A stretch of DNA of 64,000 nucleotides from contig WRHU01000008.1 in NCBI GenBank assembly GCA_009783085.1, forward strand, positions 26,583-90,582. The letters run 5' to 3'. Of the stretch, positions 44,315 through 52,165 are shown piece after piece. Source of the DNA: Coriobacteriia bacterium. Its GTDB lineage: Bacteria; Actinomycetota; Coriobacteriia; Coriobacteriales; UBA8131. Each line of letters starts with the position of its first letter. The first letter of the stretch is position 1. Both the position numbers and the translations under genes were made by a program. Under the pieces are notes generated by a model. That model made no database searches. It saw only the letters and a list, made by a program, of their open reading frames with translations, and was not told the DNA's origin.

Positions 44315-44328
44315 TCATCGCCCACCAT

Positions 44329-44561
44329 GTATTTTCGCTGTTTAATGCCTGTCTTTGGTACTTTACTATGCAGTTAGCAAGGTAACAAAATTAGCTCCGT
44401 GGGCTAATCGTGGGCTAATTGTTTCAGCTAACGCCTACTTTTAAGGTGTCAACGACCTTTATCAAAAATTATCCCTAAGCATATAGGTCTCAGACGCTTC
44501 TACTGCAACAGCGTTAAGGCTCACGTTTTTTTCAAAGCGATTTAGGCAAGCTGCTCGCAGC
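44329..44561. other. Intergenic region after repeat copy B
   Basis: No gene recognised. It has GTGGGCTAAT twice (near 44400) and a small hairpin AAGGT-GTCAACG-ACCTT near 44440. It could be scar sequence left by an integration, but no integrase remnant was found. Confidence 0.35.
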
Positions 44562-45047
44562 CTACACCAAGTTAAGGCGAGCACCGCAAAGCTCAAGACA
44601 GGCACCGGGCTGCAGACTACGCATTCCGTCCAATGGCACGCCGTCGAGCTGTACGAGCGAAGTGGCTCCCTTTTCTTCCGCCCAAAGGTATCCTTGCGAA
44701 AAGAAAATATCGAGTTGATGGGCTGACACTTGAGGCTGAGGGATAACAATGGCATTGTCCTGTGCGCTGCCAACGCTGAGCAAAGCGCCCTCCTCTCTTT
44801 GCAGTCGCGCCTCATAAGAAAAATCGTCTTCTACAGCAACCTTAATACAGATGACACGCTCATCGGTTGTGCTTGAGCTCGAAAGCAAGGGAAGCGCTCC
44901 GAGCGCGACAACCGTAGGCTGCATACATTCGTAACAAAAGTCTAGGTCGGCAAAAAGGTTGGCCTTGCAGTTCGGACAACTTTTTATGCTTGTCTTGAGG
45001 CTCGTCTTGGTGCTTCTTTTGACGCTTGTTTTTGTACTCGTTTTCAT
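44562..45047 (-). CDS. Zinc ribbon plus FHA-like protein at the end of the Tad operon
   Basis: A 161-residue protein. The first 20 residues are K-T-S repeats; CPNCKANLF ... CYEC near 24-42 is a zinc ribbon; from ~65 a beta-rich domain with LLSVGSAQDNAIVIPQ, VSAHQLDIFF and QLDGVPLDGMRSLQPG follows the forkhead-associated pattern (G-x-x-x-x-N-x-I, S-x-x-H). FHA domains bind phosphothreonine, though here the usual Arg is missing. AAAGGAG precedes the ATG. As the last gene after DUF192 it may link pilus assembly to Ser/Thr kinase signalling. Confidence 0.72.
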   Translation of the reverse strand: MKTSTKTSVKRSTKTSLKTSIKSCPNCKANLFADLDFCYECMQPTVVALGALPLLSSSSTTDERVICIKVAVEDDFSYEARLQREEGALLSVGSAQDNAIVIPQPQVSAHQLDIFFSQGYLWAEEKGATSLVQLDGVPLDGMRSLQPGACLELCGARLNLV

Positions 45048-45094
45048 AGTTGCTCCTTTTCCTAAGGTTTCTTTATATAAGCCTTGCGCAGCGT

Positions 45095-45688
45095 TTAGCT
45101 CTTCACCAAAACGCGGAGACGTTCGACTGAGATGCCTGCCTGCTCTCCTCTGATTGCAGGCGCAATGGTCTTTTCATAGTTTGAGGGAGAACAACATACC
45201 AAACCCAATTTTTGTCCTGCCTCAAACCAAGGTTCGATTGTGTGCGAGCGCTCAGCTGCGAGCGAGCATTCACTTGCAGACGGCTGTTCGCCTGCCTGCA
45301 GGTATTCGTTTGCTTGGGGCTGTTCGCCTACCTGCGGTTGCTCGGTAGTTTTTGAATCTTCATCAGACTCCTCACCTTCAAAAGTTTGCACACGACGCTC
45401 AAGCACTGCAACAGCTCGTCGATCCCTCAAAGAGCTGCCTGGCGGCACAGCTGGGCACGACAGCAAAACCTGTCCTGTCGCATCAACAAAAGCAACATCT
45501 ATGCTTTCTTTCATGCCATGCGTGTGAATGCTGTTGCATGGCGCAAGCACCAAAGTTTCTCCCTTAGCGCACACCCGAGGCGACAAAAGACCAACAAGAC
45601 GAGCTCGCAGGCTTGTGGCAAAAACAAACTCGTGCGTGGTTTTATTAGCAGGTTCCAAATTTGGTTGTTCATTTAATTTCTCAAACAT
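45095..45688 (-). CDS. DUF192-family protein with repeat insert
   Basis: A 197-residue protein. Residues ~18-100 match DUF192: FATSLRARLVGLLS, NSIHTHGMKESIDVAFVDATG and VPPGSSLRDRRAVAVLE. DUF192 is a small beta-barrel domain of unknown function. It is followed by ~50 residues of E-Q-P-Q-x-x-E repeats (45284-45345) and a C-terminal segment unlike other members. No signal peptide is seen. AAAGGA lies about 12 bases before the ATG. It sits in the Tad operon, 47 bases before the FHA-like gene and 85 after the 206-residue membrane protein. Confidence 0.78.
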   Translation of the reverse strand: MFEKLNEQPNLEPANKTTHEFVFATSLRARLVGLLSPRVCAKGETLVLAPCNSIHTHGMKESIDVAFVDATGQVLLSCPAVPPGSSLRDRRAVAVLERRVQTFEGEESDEDSKTTEQPQVGEQPQANEYLQAGEQPSASECSLAAERSHTIEPWFEAGQKLGLVCCSPSNYEKTIAPAIRGEQAGISVERLRVLVKS

Positions 45689-45773
45689 ACAATCACATAT
45701 CCTTTCGTTTCTTATTCTGCGTCTTGTTTTTCAAGCGAACTTTGTCGCCCTATTTGTCAGACGTTCTTTCTCG

Positions 45774-46394
45774 TCAGACCACCTCAACAATTACTGAGCA
45801 GCCTGTTCCAAACTCGTAATAAAGCACCATTGCGTAGCTCGCTGTGTTTGCGCTGCTTGCGGAGCGCTCATAGGCATCTATCGTTTGCTCGTCATTTGAG
45901 CAAGAAACCCACCCTTGAGAAACAAGGGCTTGGTCAACAAGCTGTGCGCTCTGAGTTCTGTTTTTTGCTGTGCTGTACCACAAAATGAGTCCGTCGTCAG
46001 AGCTGCGTTCAAAAACAAGCTCGTTTGAGGCTATGCCGAGAGGATCTACCTTTGACAGCTCGCCGTCCACCGTTTCGTCGCCTGCTTCACCAATAATGGT
46101 TGGCGCACGAGCCATCATTTCGAGCGCATACCCAAGAGGTTTTGTGTTGGCAAGATTGTCGGACACAAAACGCCAGCCCGCCAAACCAAGCAAAATGAGA
46201 ACAAATACCGCAAGTGTTACCGCTGTGGTGCGAGTACGCATTTTGGCGAGCTGCTCGTGCTGCTTGAGCTGCTCAGGGAGATCCTTTTTCGCTGCCCTAT
46301 TCTTTGCATTTTTTTCGAGAGAAACCTTGTTCTTTGGGCGCTGAACAGATGTCACCTTGCGCTTGATCCTCAGACTGCGCTTCGTTTTTCTCAT
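45774..46394 (-). CDS. Single-span membrane protein of the Tad operon (206 aa)
   Basis: A 206-residue protein with a very basic cytoplasmic N-terminus (22 Lys/Arg in the first 52 residues), one span (TAVTLAVFVLILLGLAGWRFV, ~57-78) and a ~125-residue outside domain containing two cysteines (WVSCSNDE, GTGCSVIVEVV) that may form a disulfide. It overlaps the upstream TadE-like gene by four bases (ATGA). No known family recognised; co-translation suggests a pilus accessory role. Confidence 0.7.
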   Translation of the reverse strand: MRKTKRSLRIKRKVTSVQRPKNKVSLEKNAKNRAAKKDLPEQLKQHEQLAKMRTRTTAVTLAVFVLILLGLAGWRFVSDNLANTKPLGYALEMMARAPTIIGEAGDETVDGELSKVDPLGIASNELVFERSSDDGLILWYSTAKNRTQSAQLVDQALVSQGWVSCSNDEQTIDAYERSASSANTASYAMVLYYEFGTGCSVIVEVV

Positions 46395-47053
46395 GTCACC
46401 ACCGCCGGACGATATGGGTCAATAGTAAAAGAGCGTGTGTGCGACATTTCCAAAAAGTTGATGCCAAAAAATGAGCCCCTAAAGCCCCACGGAGAATAGC
46501 GCATGGTACACACATAGGTTTCTAACTGAGGCACAAATGAAAATGTCAGACCCGAAGCAGAACCTGCTCCCTGCCCGCCGCCCTCGCCAGCACCACCGCC
46601 AGCACCACCGCCAGCACCGCCACCACCGCCAGCACCACCGCCAGCACCACCGCCAGCACCACCGCCGCCGCCGCCGCCACCGCCAGCACCAGCCTGCGCA
46701 CTCACGTCAATGCGAACAAAGCGAGATTCCTTGACAAATTGCTCTTGCAAAAGCGAGCGCACCTTTCCAACCCGAGCACCCGTGCCATACGAACCATATC
46801 CAGGAGAAGTCGCTTCAATGCGAACGGCATCCGCCGCAAGACGGTCAAAACGTGCGGTCATATCCAAATACACCATAGTGTTAATCACAATGCCGAGCAC
46901 TGCCATAATAATAGGAATAGTAACGGCCAGCTCGACCGTCATTTGTCCGCGTGAGCCTAAGAGGCGATTCAGCCAAGAGAAACGAGCCAAACCACAGCAT
47001 CCATGCGAAATAGGACCAAAAAGCCAGCGCACGCTCCTACTCCCATATCGCAT
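46391..47053 (-). CDS. TadE-like minor pilin with glycine-rich repeat
   Basis: A 220-residue protein. GQMTVELAVTIPIIMAVLGIVINTM near residue 36 is the TadE/class III pilin-type helix with its glutamate, cleaved by a prepilin peptidase in related systems. Residues ~120-165 are G-G-G-A repeats coded by 9- and 15-base units (46575-46695). The C-terminal domain includes VCTMRYSPWG. The start ATG at 47053 is chosen because GGAGG lies ten bases before it; it overlaps the large upstream gene by 17 bases. It is probably a minor pilin; the glycine stretch is likely a flexible linker. Confidence 0.83.
   Translation of the reverse strand: MRYGSRSVRWLFGPISHGCCGLARFSWLNRLLGSRGQMTVELAVTIPIIMAVLGIVINTMVYLDMTARFDRLAADAVRIEATSPGYGSYGTGARVGKVRSLLQEQFVKESRFVRIDVSAQAGAGGGGGGGGGAGGGAGGGAGGGGGAGGGAGGGAGEGGGQGAGSASGLTFSFVPQLETYVCTMRYSPWGFRGSFFGINFLEMSHTRSFTIDPYRPAVVT
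46575..46695. repeat. CACCGCCAGCAC minisatellite in the TadE-like gene
   Basis: A 120-base run of CCG/CCA/GCA triplets in 9-15-base units coding for the glycine-rich linker. Frame is kept throughout. Confidence 0.85.
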
Positions 47054-49262
47054 TGTTGCCACCTCCTCCCACTACTGCACCAAGAGATGACCGGGCGTCA
47101 GAAAGTGCAGCTTTGCCCTTGTCGACGAGCCATTCAGGTAACGAAATCTTTATGGGTATCTGCGGAAGGCTGGGGTTATCCCCAAAAGAAATAGTAAAGA
47201 GCGTAAACTCTGATTCCAAAAAGGCGTCGCCCTGCGCTTCAAGCTCTCCCAACAGTCCATCAACGAGCGACGTACCAAAACCGCCACTCCCTGAGCCGGG
47301 CAGCGAAGTGTACCCTTGCTTTGCCGAGACAAGCGCACGGGCAGCAGCAGAATCACTTGCCAAAGAAACATGCAGAGTGTTAACGAGGACGGGCTTGGGC
47401 GTTGAAAGTCGTGCAGGTTGCAAGCCCAAAGCCTCAAACATTTCTACAAGAGTTTGCTCCGCCCACGACCCCAACGGAGTCGAACCAACCAAGGGTATTG
47501 AGCGCAAAAAATCGCCCACCACACGAGCGAAGCCCTCCGTCCCTTCTCCGTATGCCAACAAGGCGCTACCCCAGAGCGAGAGTATTTTGTCAAAAACCCC
47601 GAGGCCTATTCCTCCCGCGGTAGACAAATCGGCTTCGTCCTTAACGCGGTCAAGAAAAGAGGCAAGCAGGTTTTCATCGTGAGAAGCCTTATCGTTTGCC
47701 ATAGCAGCAGCAGAGATGGCCAAGCGCGGCTGTAGTGATGCATTGCCTCCCACCAACGATGATGAAAAAGGGGCGGGCATGGCGTGGGCGGAAGGATCTA
47801 TGACAATAGCTATACAGCCATTTCGCCCCGGCGGACGCGGGTCAATACGTGGAACTTTAAGGGCTGCCAAAGCTTCCTCAAATATATCAAAGCTTTCTTG
47901 CGCTGATTTTTGAGCCTCTGAACTATAGTTATTGTAATCCTCAGCCGCTTGCCGGTAGTCTTCAGCTGCCTCTGCTACCCTGCGGTACCAATATTCAAAA
48001 CCATTGTTTATAGATGTAGAAGCCTGCGCAACCTTGCCAATAGTAGTGGCACTAAAGTCGCAGGTTTCGCAAGAGCCGTAGGTTCCGTTATCGAGCTGTT
48101 GTGCCGAACCAAGACCTCCAGCCCCTGCAGACTGATACTCAGGGCAAGCATAGCAACCGTGAATGATACCCTCTGCGCACACCGGATAGACTTGCTCGGT
48201 ATAGAGTCTGGTTTCCTTTGTTTCGGAGGTGTTGCGTGGCAAGAGAGGAAAATGGGCATCCAGCGTACCGTCGGGGCTTGTATGGGCATGCCCTTTTGGA
48301 ATCTCGGTTGCCGCTAGGGCATAAAAGCGCGTGCGTGCGAAAGACCGCACCTGCTCATCAAGCGCAGAGGTAGCTGGGCACTCAATGGCGAGGCGAGCTG
48401 GGTAATAGGCGCACGCACGCGCAAAAGCATAGTCAAACAACCACGTGTCAACCGAACTAAAATAGGGATTTTGCGTGCCGCTCAAATTGGCAAGACCGCG
48501 CGCTCGCTCATACATACAATAGTTGGGGTTGTTGCCGCAATCCGCCATATACCCCTCAAGTTTTGCCTCCTCCATTCGCTCGTATGCCTCTTGCGCCTCG
48601 TCGGTAAGCTCTGCGGTATTCTCATTGGCATCGCGCATGTCATCTCGATATTCCTGTGATTCATCAGAGGGAAACTCCGCCGCCTTTCCCGTTAGCGGCA
48701 AGGGAATCGCAAGGCCAAGATATTGCTCGGCGCCATTAGGGGCGATATGATTACCACTGATGACGCGAGCGGCATTAGCGGCACACAAAAACGGTAGGGC
48801 ACGCTGGAGGGCATCAAGCATGCGCATGGCTTGCTGGGCAACCGTATTGCGCGCTTCAAATATCTGATTTCCAAAATTGAGAAGTGCTTCTCCTATTGCT
48901 TGGCAAAAAGGTATGCAACTCACCACAATGGCAATGCCGTAAACCACTAGTCCAAAAAGACTGAGCGACAAGACAACCGCATCTGCCACCTGCGCAATAA
49001 CCTCATATTCTGCAACGATGTTTTGTGCAGCAAGCGCGCCAGAATCAGCGACAAACTGAATGTCGGCAGACGTTGAAGTAACCCAGCGAACTTGCGAGGC
49101 GGTAAACAACAGAGCTAAAACGAGCAAGAGTGCTATCGCCACGCCAGCAGTGGTAAAACCTCCATCGCTTGCTGTAAAGCGCCCGATAAACTGAAACTCT
49201 TTTGGGGTGCAGCTTGGGACGGCTCTCTCCCCTTTTAATACGAAGGCTTGTTTTTGGTGCAT
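47037..49262 (-). CDS. Large TadG-like surface protein of the Tad operon
   Basis: A 741-residue protein. GGFTTAGVAIALLLVLALLFTASQVRWV near residues 34-60 is the TadE/TadG-type N-terminal helix, followed by DIQFVADSGALAAQN, the usual continuation. A second hydrophobic stretch lies near 95-115. The rest (~600 residues) is exported and contains many paired cysteines (CGNNPNYC, CAEGIIHGCYACPEY, CETCDF), a coiled-coil-like segment near 430-480 and a Gly-rich end. This may be the pilus tip or adhesin. AAGGAGGAGG precedes the ATG. Only the N-terminus can be assigned to a family. Confidence 0.78.
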   Translation of the reverse strand: MHQKQAFVLKGERAVPSCTPKEFQFIGRFTASDGGFTTAGVAIALLLVLALLFTASQVRWVTSTSADIQFVADSGALAAQNIVAEYEVIAQVADAVVLSLSLFGLVVYGIAIVVSCIPFCQAIGEALLNFGNQIFEARNTVAQQAMRMLDALQRALPFLCAANAARVISGNHIAPNGAEQYLGLAIPLPLTGKAAEFPSDESQEYRDDMRDANENTAELTDEAQEAYERMEEAKLEGYMADCGNNPNYCMYERARGLANLSGTQNPYFSSVDTWLFDYAFARACAYYPARLAIECPATSALDEQVRSFARTRFYALAATEIPKGHAHTSPDGTLDAHFPLLPRNTSETKETRLYTEQVYPVCAEGIIHGCYACPEYQSAGAGGLGSAQQLDNGTYGSCETCDFSATTIGKVAQASTSINNGFEYWYRRVAEAAEDYRQAAEDYNNYSSEAQKSAQESFDIFEEALAALKVPRIDPRPPGRNGCIAIVIDPSAHAMPAPFSSSLVGGNASLQPRLAISAAAMANDKASHDENLLASFLDRVKDEADLSTAGGIGLGVFDKILSLWGSALLAYGEGTEGFARVVGDFLRSIPLVGSTPLGSWAEQTLVEMFEALGLQPARLSTPKPVLVNTLHVSLASDSAAARALVSAKQGYTSLPGSGSGGFGTSLVDGLLGELEAQGDAFLESEFTLFTISFGDNPSLPQIPIKISLPEWLVDKGKAALSDARSSLGAVVGGGGNNAIWE

Positions 49263-49335
49263 ACCCTCCTCCTTCCTTTGTATTTTTCTTTGTATTTTGT
49301 ATCGTCTTTAGTCCCCTGGTTCTTATAGTTCTTGC

Positions 49336-49836
49336 CTAGCCCCACTGCGTTGTCCATTCGGCTGGGCCTCCCTCACTGTTATTCCAAACCCACGCTGGTT
49401 GCGTAGGCATTGAAACCTCAACCGTTTGGGTAAGGTATCCATTCCCGTCGCACATACCTGCCAGCTCAGCTCCCCAACCAAGAATGGGCAAGGGCTTTAC
49501 ACGATTAACAATGCGCACAGATACCGTTGCTGCGTTCTCGTCGCCATTCATGTTTATCTCCCAGGTCTTTGCGCCCACGTGAGCATGAAAAATATCGACA
49601 GGAGGTATGGAGGCAAGGCGGCGCTTAATATATCCCTCATACTTGTCGTTTGAATAAGCTCCTGTTGCTGCTTTGGTCGCGAGCAAACGACACCCTTCGG
49701 AAGCTGCGTTGCTCATGATCATCTGGTTGTACAGTAAAATCATGGGCTGACACAACAACAGCAGCAGCAAGAAAAGCACGGGGATAAGATACGCCGCCTC
49801 GACCGTTGTTTGGCCCTCTGTCTTTTCTAGAATCAC
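49336..49836 (-). CDS. TadE-like minor pilin
   Basis: A 166-residue protein starting at GTG with AAGGGAG seven bases upstream. EGQTTVEAAYLIPVLFLLLLLLCQP at residues 7-31 is a TadE class III signal with the conserved E-A-A. The exported part has two cysteines (EGCRLLA, AGMCDGNG). In Tad systems these minor pilins initiate or cap the fibre. It lies 73 bases upstream of the large TadG-like gene in the same operon. Confidence 0.85.
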   Translation of the reverse strand: MILEKTEGQTTVEAAYLIPVLFLLLLLLCQPMILLYNQMIMSNAASEGCRLLATKAATGAYSNDKYEGYIKRRLASIPPVDIFHAHVGAKTWEINMNGDENAATVSVRIVNRVKPLPILGWGAELAGMCDGNGYLTQTVEVSMPTQPAWVWNNSEGGPAEWTTQWG

Positions 49837-49897
49837 AAAAATCTCCCTTCTTGTGCGTTAGGGTGCGCTAAGGCACGTTAAGGCACGCTCACGCGCG

Positions 49898-50137
49898 TTA
49901 GTAGAGCAACACATCACCAACAGAACCAGCAGTGTTGGTGGTCAAGGCGTGCGATGCGCTCTCGGTTGCGTGCTCGATAAATAAGCCTTCTTGCACACGA
50001 CCACCCAGCACCGCCAAGCCAGCAATAAGAGCAAAAAAGGCCAGGGCGACAACAAGGTATTCGACCGTTGTTTGGCCAGAAGTATCTGTTAAAAGCGCTC
50101 GCAGACAAATACGCGCACGGCTTACAAAGTGTTTCAT
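49898..50137 (-). CDS. Flp/TadE-like small pilin
   Basis: A 79-residue protein. TSGQTTVEYLVVALAFFALIAGLAVLGG at 19-46 is a class III pilin helix with the E-Y pair of Flp pilins; the mature part is only ~60 residues, in the size range of Flp. It may be a second major or minor pilin. AGAGG precedes the ATG by about eight bases and the gene lies four bases after the 244-residue gene. Confidence 0.82.
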   Translation of the reverse strand: MKHFVSRARICLRALLTDTSGQTTVEYLVVALAFFALIAGLAVLGGRVQEGLFIEHATESASHALTTNTAGSVGDVLLY

Positions 50138-50141
50138 GGCG

Positions 50142-50876
50142 CTAACCTCTTTCTGTTTCTGTTGGCGGCGTTTCTGTTGGTGCTGTTTCTGCTGACACCG
50201 TTTCTCTACCTATGGTTTCTCTCTCTATGTCTGGCACAAAGGTTCTTACAACGGTAATTTCAAGCTCAACGACCTTTGAAGCGGCTTGTGAGGTGGCTTC
50301 GAATGAAGCACTCGCCGAGATGGTCACGGTTAACACGCCTACTTTCTCGCTGTGCGCAACACAGCCCCAGTTGTTTCCAAAAAGATCGAGATAACCTGCC
50401 TCTGTAAGCTCAAAGCCGTCGTCGCGCAAGGCGTACAGTGTTTCCTGAGCGTAGTCTTGCAGCCGTGCGGGTGCAGTTGTTTTCCACGTTTCAATCCTTA
50501 CACCGTGCCGATACTGCACAGCCGAATGAGGCTTGGGGAGGCAGAGTGGACATGAAAGATCTCTTGCCCCCGTTGCCGAGTTTTGCTGAGCGTTTTGCGT
50601 AGATGAGGAAAACTCATGGAGCAACTCAAGTTCGCCAGAAGGCAAGACACCGCTGTCGTCTTGGGTCTCAGAAAGCTTGTCTGCAAGAGTGCTTGAAGCT
50701 TCAAGCATATCTGGCTCACTAAAAGGTTCGCTTTTGTCAGTCAATAAAAAGAACGCAAGAAAACCCAGAAACACAGCAAAGCATAACACTGCCAACACAG
50801 CAGTAAATCCGAGTATGGAGTGCCCTTGTTGCGGCTTGCTTTTTTCAGTCGTGTGCATCATTTTCCTCTCTAACAT
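50142..50876 (-). CDS. Single-span Tad operon protein (244 aa)
   Basis: A 244-residue protein with one span (ILGFTAVLAVLCFAVFLGFLAFFLL, ~21-45), an Asp/Ser-rich linker, a C-P-L-C pair near 111 and a C-terminal domain (FELTEAGYLDLFGNN, VLTVTISASASFEA) ending in T-E-T repeats. Two starts are possible, at 50876 and at 50861/50858, each with GAGAGGAAA before it, because a 19-base repeat has copied the start region. No family recognised; placement between Flp and the small pilin suggests an assembly role. Confidence 0.7.
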   Translation of the reverse strand: MLERKMMHTTEKSKPQQGHSILGFTAVLAVLCFAVFLGFLAFFLLTDKSEPFSEPDMLEASSTLADKLSETQDDSGVLPSGELELLHEFSSSTQNAQQNSATGARDLSCPLCLPKPHSAVQYRHGVRIETWKTTAPARLQDYAQETLYALRDDGFELTEAGYLDLFGNNWGCVAHSEKVGVLTVTISASASFEATSQAASKVVELEITVVRTFVPDIERETIGRETVSAETAPTETPPTETERG

Positions 50877-50910
50877 CGTGTTTCCTCTCTAGCATCATGT
50901 TTCCTCTCTA
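50863..50910. repeat. 19-base repeat carrying ribosome binding site and ATG
   Basis: TTCCTCTCTAACATCGTGT (50863-50881), TTCCTCTCTAGCATCATGT (50882-50900) and a partial third copy (50901-50910). On the coding strand each full unit has AGAGAGGAAA followed by ATG, so the translation start signal is multiplied in different frames. Confidence 0.85.
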
Positions 50911-50950
50911 GGGGTTTCTGGACAATAAGCCCTTTACGTGCTCGCAACCC

Positions 50951-51238
50951 TTAGAGTCCGTTGATGCCACTTGAGATGCTTTCCCAAAGGCTTTGGAGTT
51001 TGTCTTTGAAGGCAACGACCGCAACAATGGCGATAACCACCAATACGCCAACCAAAATTGCGTACTCAGTTGTGCCTTGGCCCGCTGTTTCGCGTAGTTT
51101 TCTCATCAGGCGAAAAAGCATGCTCGCCATATAATTCGCCGCATAAAGCTGCATCTCGTTCCACCTGTTTTTTAGCTGCTCAACTCGCTTGCTCAGTCTT
51201 ACGCTCCTGTTTGTTTGTGCTTTCATTTGAGTCTTCAT
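50951..51238 (-). CDS. flp: Flp-family type IVb pilin
   Basis: A 95-residue prepilin. AGQGTTEYAILVGVLVVIAIVAVVAF at 54-79 matches the Flp signature G/x4-E-Y; cleavage after the glycine would release a ~40-residue mature pilin (QGTTEYAIL...). The leader of ~55 residues is unusually long. AAAGGGAGG lies five bases before the ATG at 51238, preferred to an ATG at 51274. It is the probable main pilus subunit. The prepilin peptidase (TadV) that should cut it is not in the window. Confidence 0.9.
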   Translation of the reverse strand: MKTQMKAQTNRSVRLSKRVEQLKNRWNEMQLYAANYMASMLFRLMRKLRETAGQGTTEYAILVGVLVVIAIVAVVAFKDKLQSLWESISSGINGL

Positions 51239-51276
51239 TTGAACCTCCCTTTCGTTTTGAGTTTGTTCTTTCATAG

Positions 51277-52098
51277 CTAAACCATTCTTTCCGTTATATC
51301 GAGGACTATTGGCCCTATAACCAACATCATCATTGCTGGCAAAATAAGTACGCCCGTGGGAATAAGCATCTTTACTGGTGCTTTTGCGACCATTTCTTGA
51401 CGCTCGGAGCGATAGGCGCTTCTCGCCTCTCTCGCAAGGTCGCCGAGCATATTGGTGAGCGGTGCCCCATAGTCAAGCGCCCGCAAAATAAGCGTTACAA
51501 AGCGGTCAAACTCTTTGAGCTGAATCTGTGCTGCGAGCTCTCGCAAGCCTGTCTCACGACTGATGAGCCCTCGTTCCCATACCTCAAACCGCGGACGACA
51601 CTGGTCTGCCAGAGGCGTTTTGAAACCCCGCACATACAGCGCAAACGCCTGATCAAAACCAAGACCAACGCGCATGCCAAGCGCAATAACATCAAACATT
51701 TTGGGAAGCTCTGCCCGATACTGGCTTTGCTGCTTCCGGTGCATCTCGCGCTCAAAATGCTGCGCGAGAAACGGAATGGAGGCGAGCAGCGCAGAAAAGC
51801 CTGCCTTGCTCTCATTCTCAGCGTGCGAGCCGTTTAGAGCGCCGTTTTGCAGGCCGTTTCGCAGGCCATTTCGTGTGCTGCTTCCTGCGCCGTTTTGCGT
51901 GCTGTTTCGTGTGCTGCTTCCTGCGCCGCTTCGCCCACCACTTTCGCTGCCATCTCCGTTAAACTCACCGCGCAAACGTCTGCGTATGGTACTGCGATTC
52001 TCCTTTCGCCCGCGAGAATCCAGGTACTCAAACAGACCCAAACCACACGCGCACGCTCCGAGTACCACTGCCGCGCTTTTAATAAAAGCTAAAAACAT
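51277..52098 (-). CDS. tadC: TadC-like pilus platform protein
   Basis: A 273-residue protein with an N-terminal span (residues 3-24), a T2SSF domain (LPKMFDVIALGMRVGLGFDQAFALYVRG ... LRALDYGAPLTNMLGDLAREAR) and a C-terminal span (LIPTGVLILPAMMMLVIGPIV). It works with TadB in the membrane. Between span and domain lie N-G-L-R-N-G-L-Q-N-G repeats coded by short tandem units (51835-51945). AAGGAGG precedes the ATG. Confidence 0.9.
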   Translation of the reverse strand: MFLAFIKSAAVVLGACACGLGLFEYLDSRGRKENRSTIRRRLRGEFNGDGSESGGRSGAGSSTRNSTQNGAGSSTRNGLRNGLQNGALNGSHAENESKAGFSALLASIPFLAQHFEREMHRKQQSQYRAELPKMFDVIALGMRVGLGFDQAFALYVRGFKTPLADQCRPRFEVWERGLISRETGLRELAAQIQLKEFDRFVTLILRALDYGAPLTNMLGDLAREARSAYRSERQEMVAKAPVKMLIPTGVLILPAMMMLVIGPIVLDITERMV

Positions 52099-52165
52099 AA
52101 AATCCTCCTTACTCTTTGTGTCTTGTTCTCATTCTTTTGCCATTTTCCTTGCCAAAGCCACTCTC

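Noticed and set aside
44189..44377. Small reading frame across repeat copy B
   Set aside because: It is a translation of a structured repeat; the equivalent frame in copy A differs in its ends and no ribosome binding site is present.
46575..46695. CRISPR array
   Set aside because: Repeats are contiguous, lie within a gene and have no spacers; no cas genes are present in the window.
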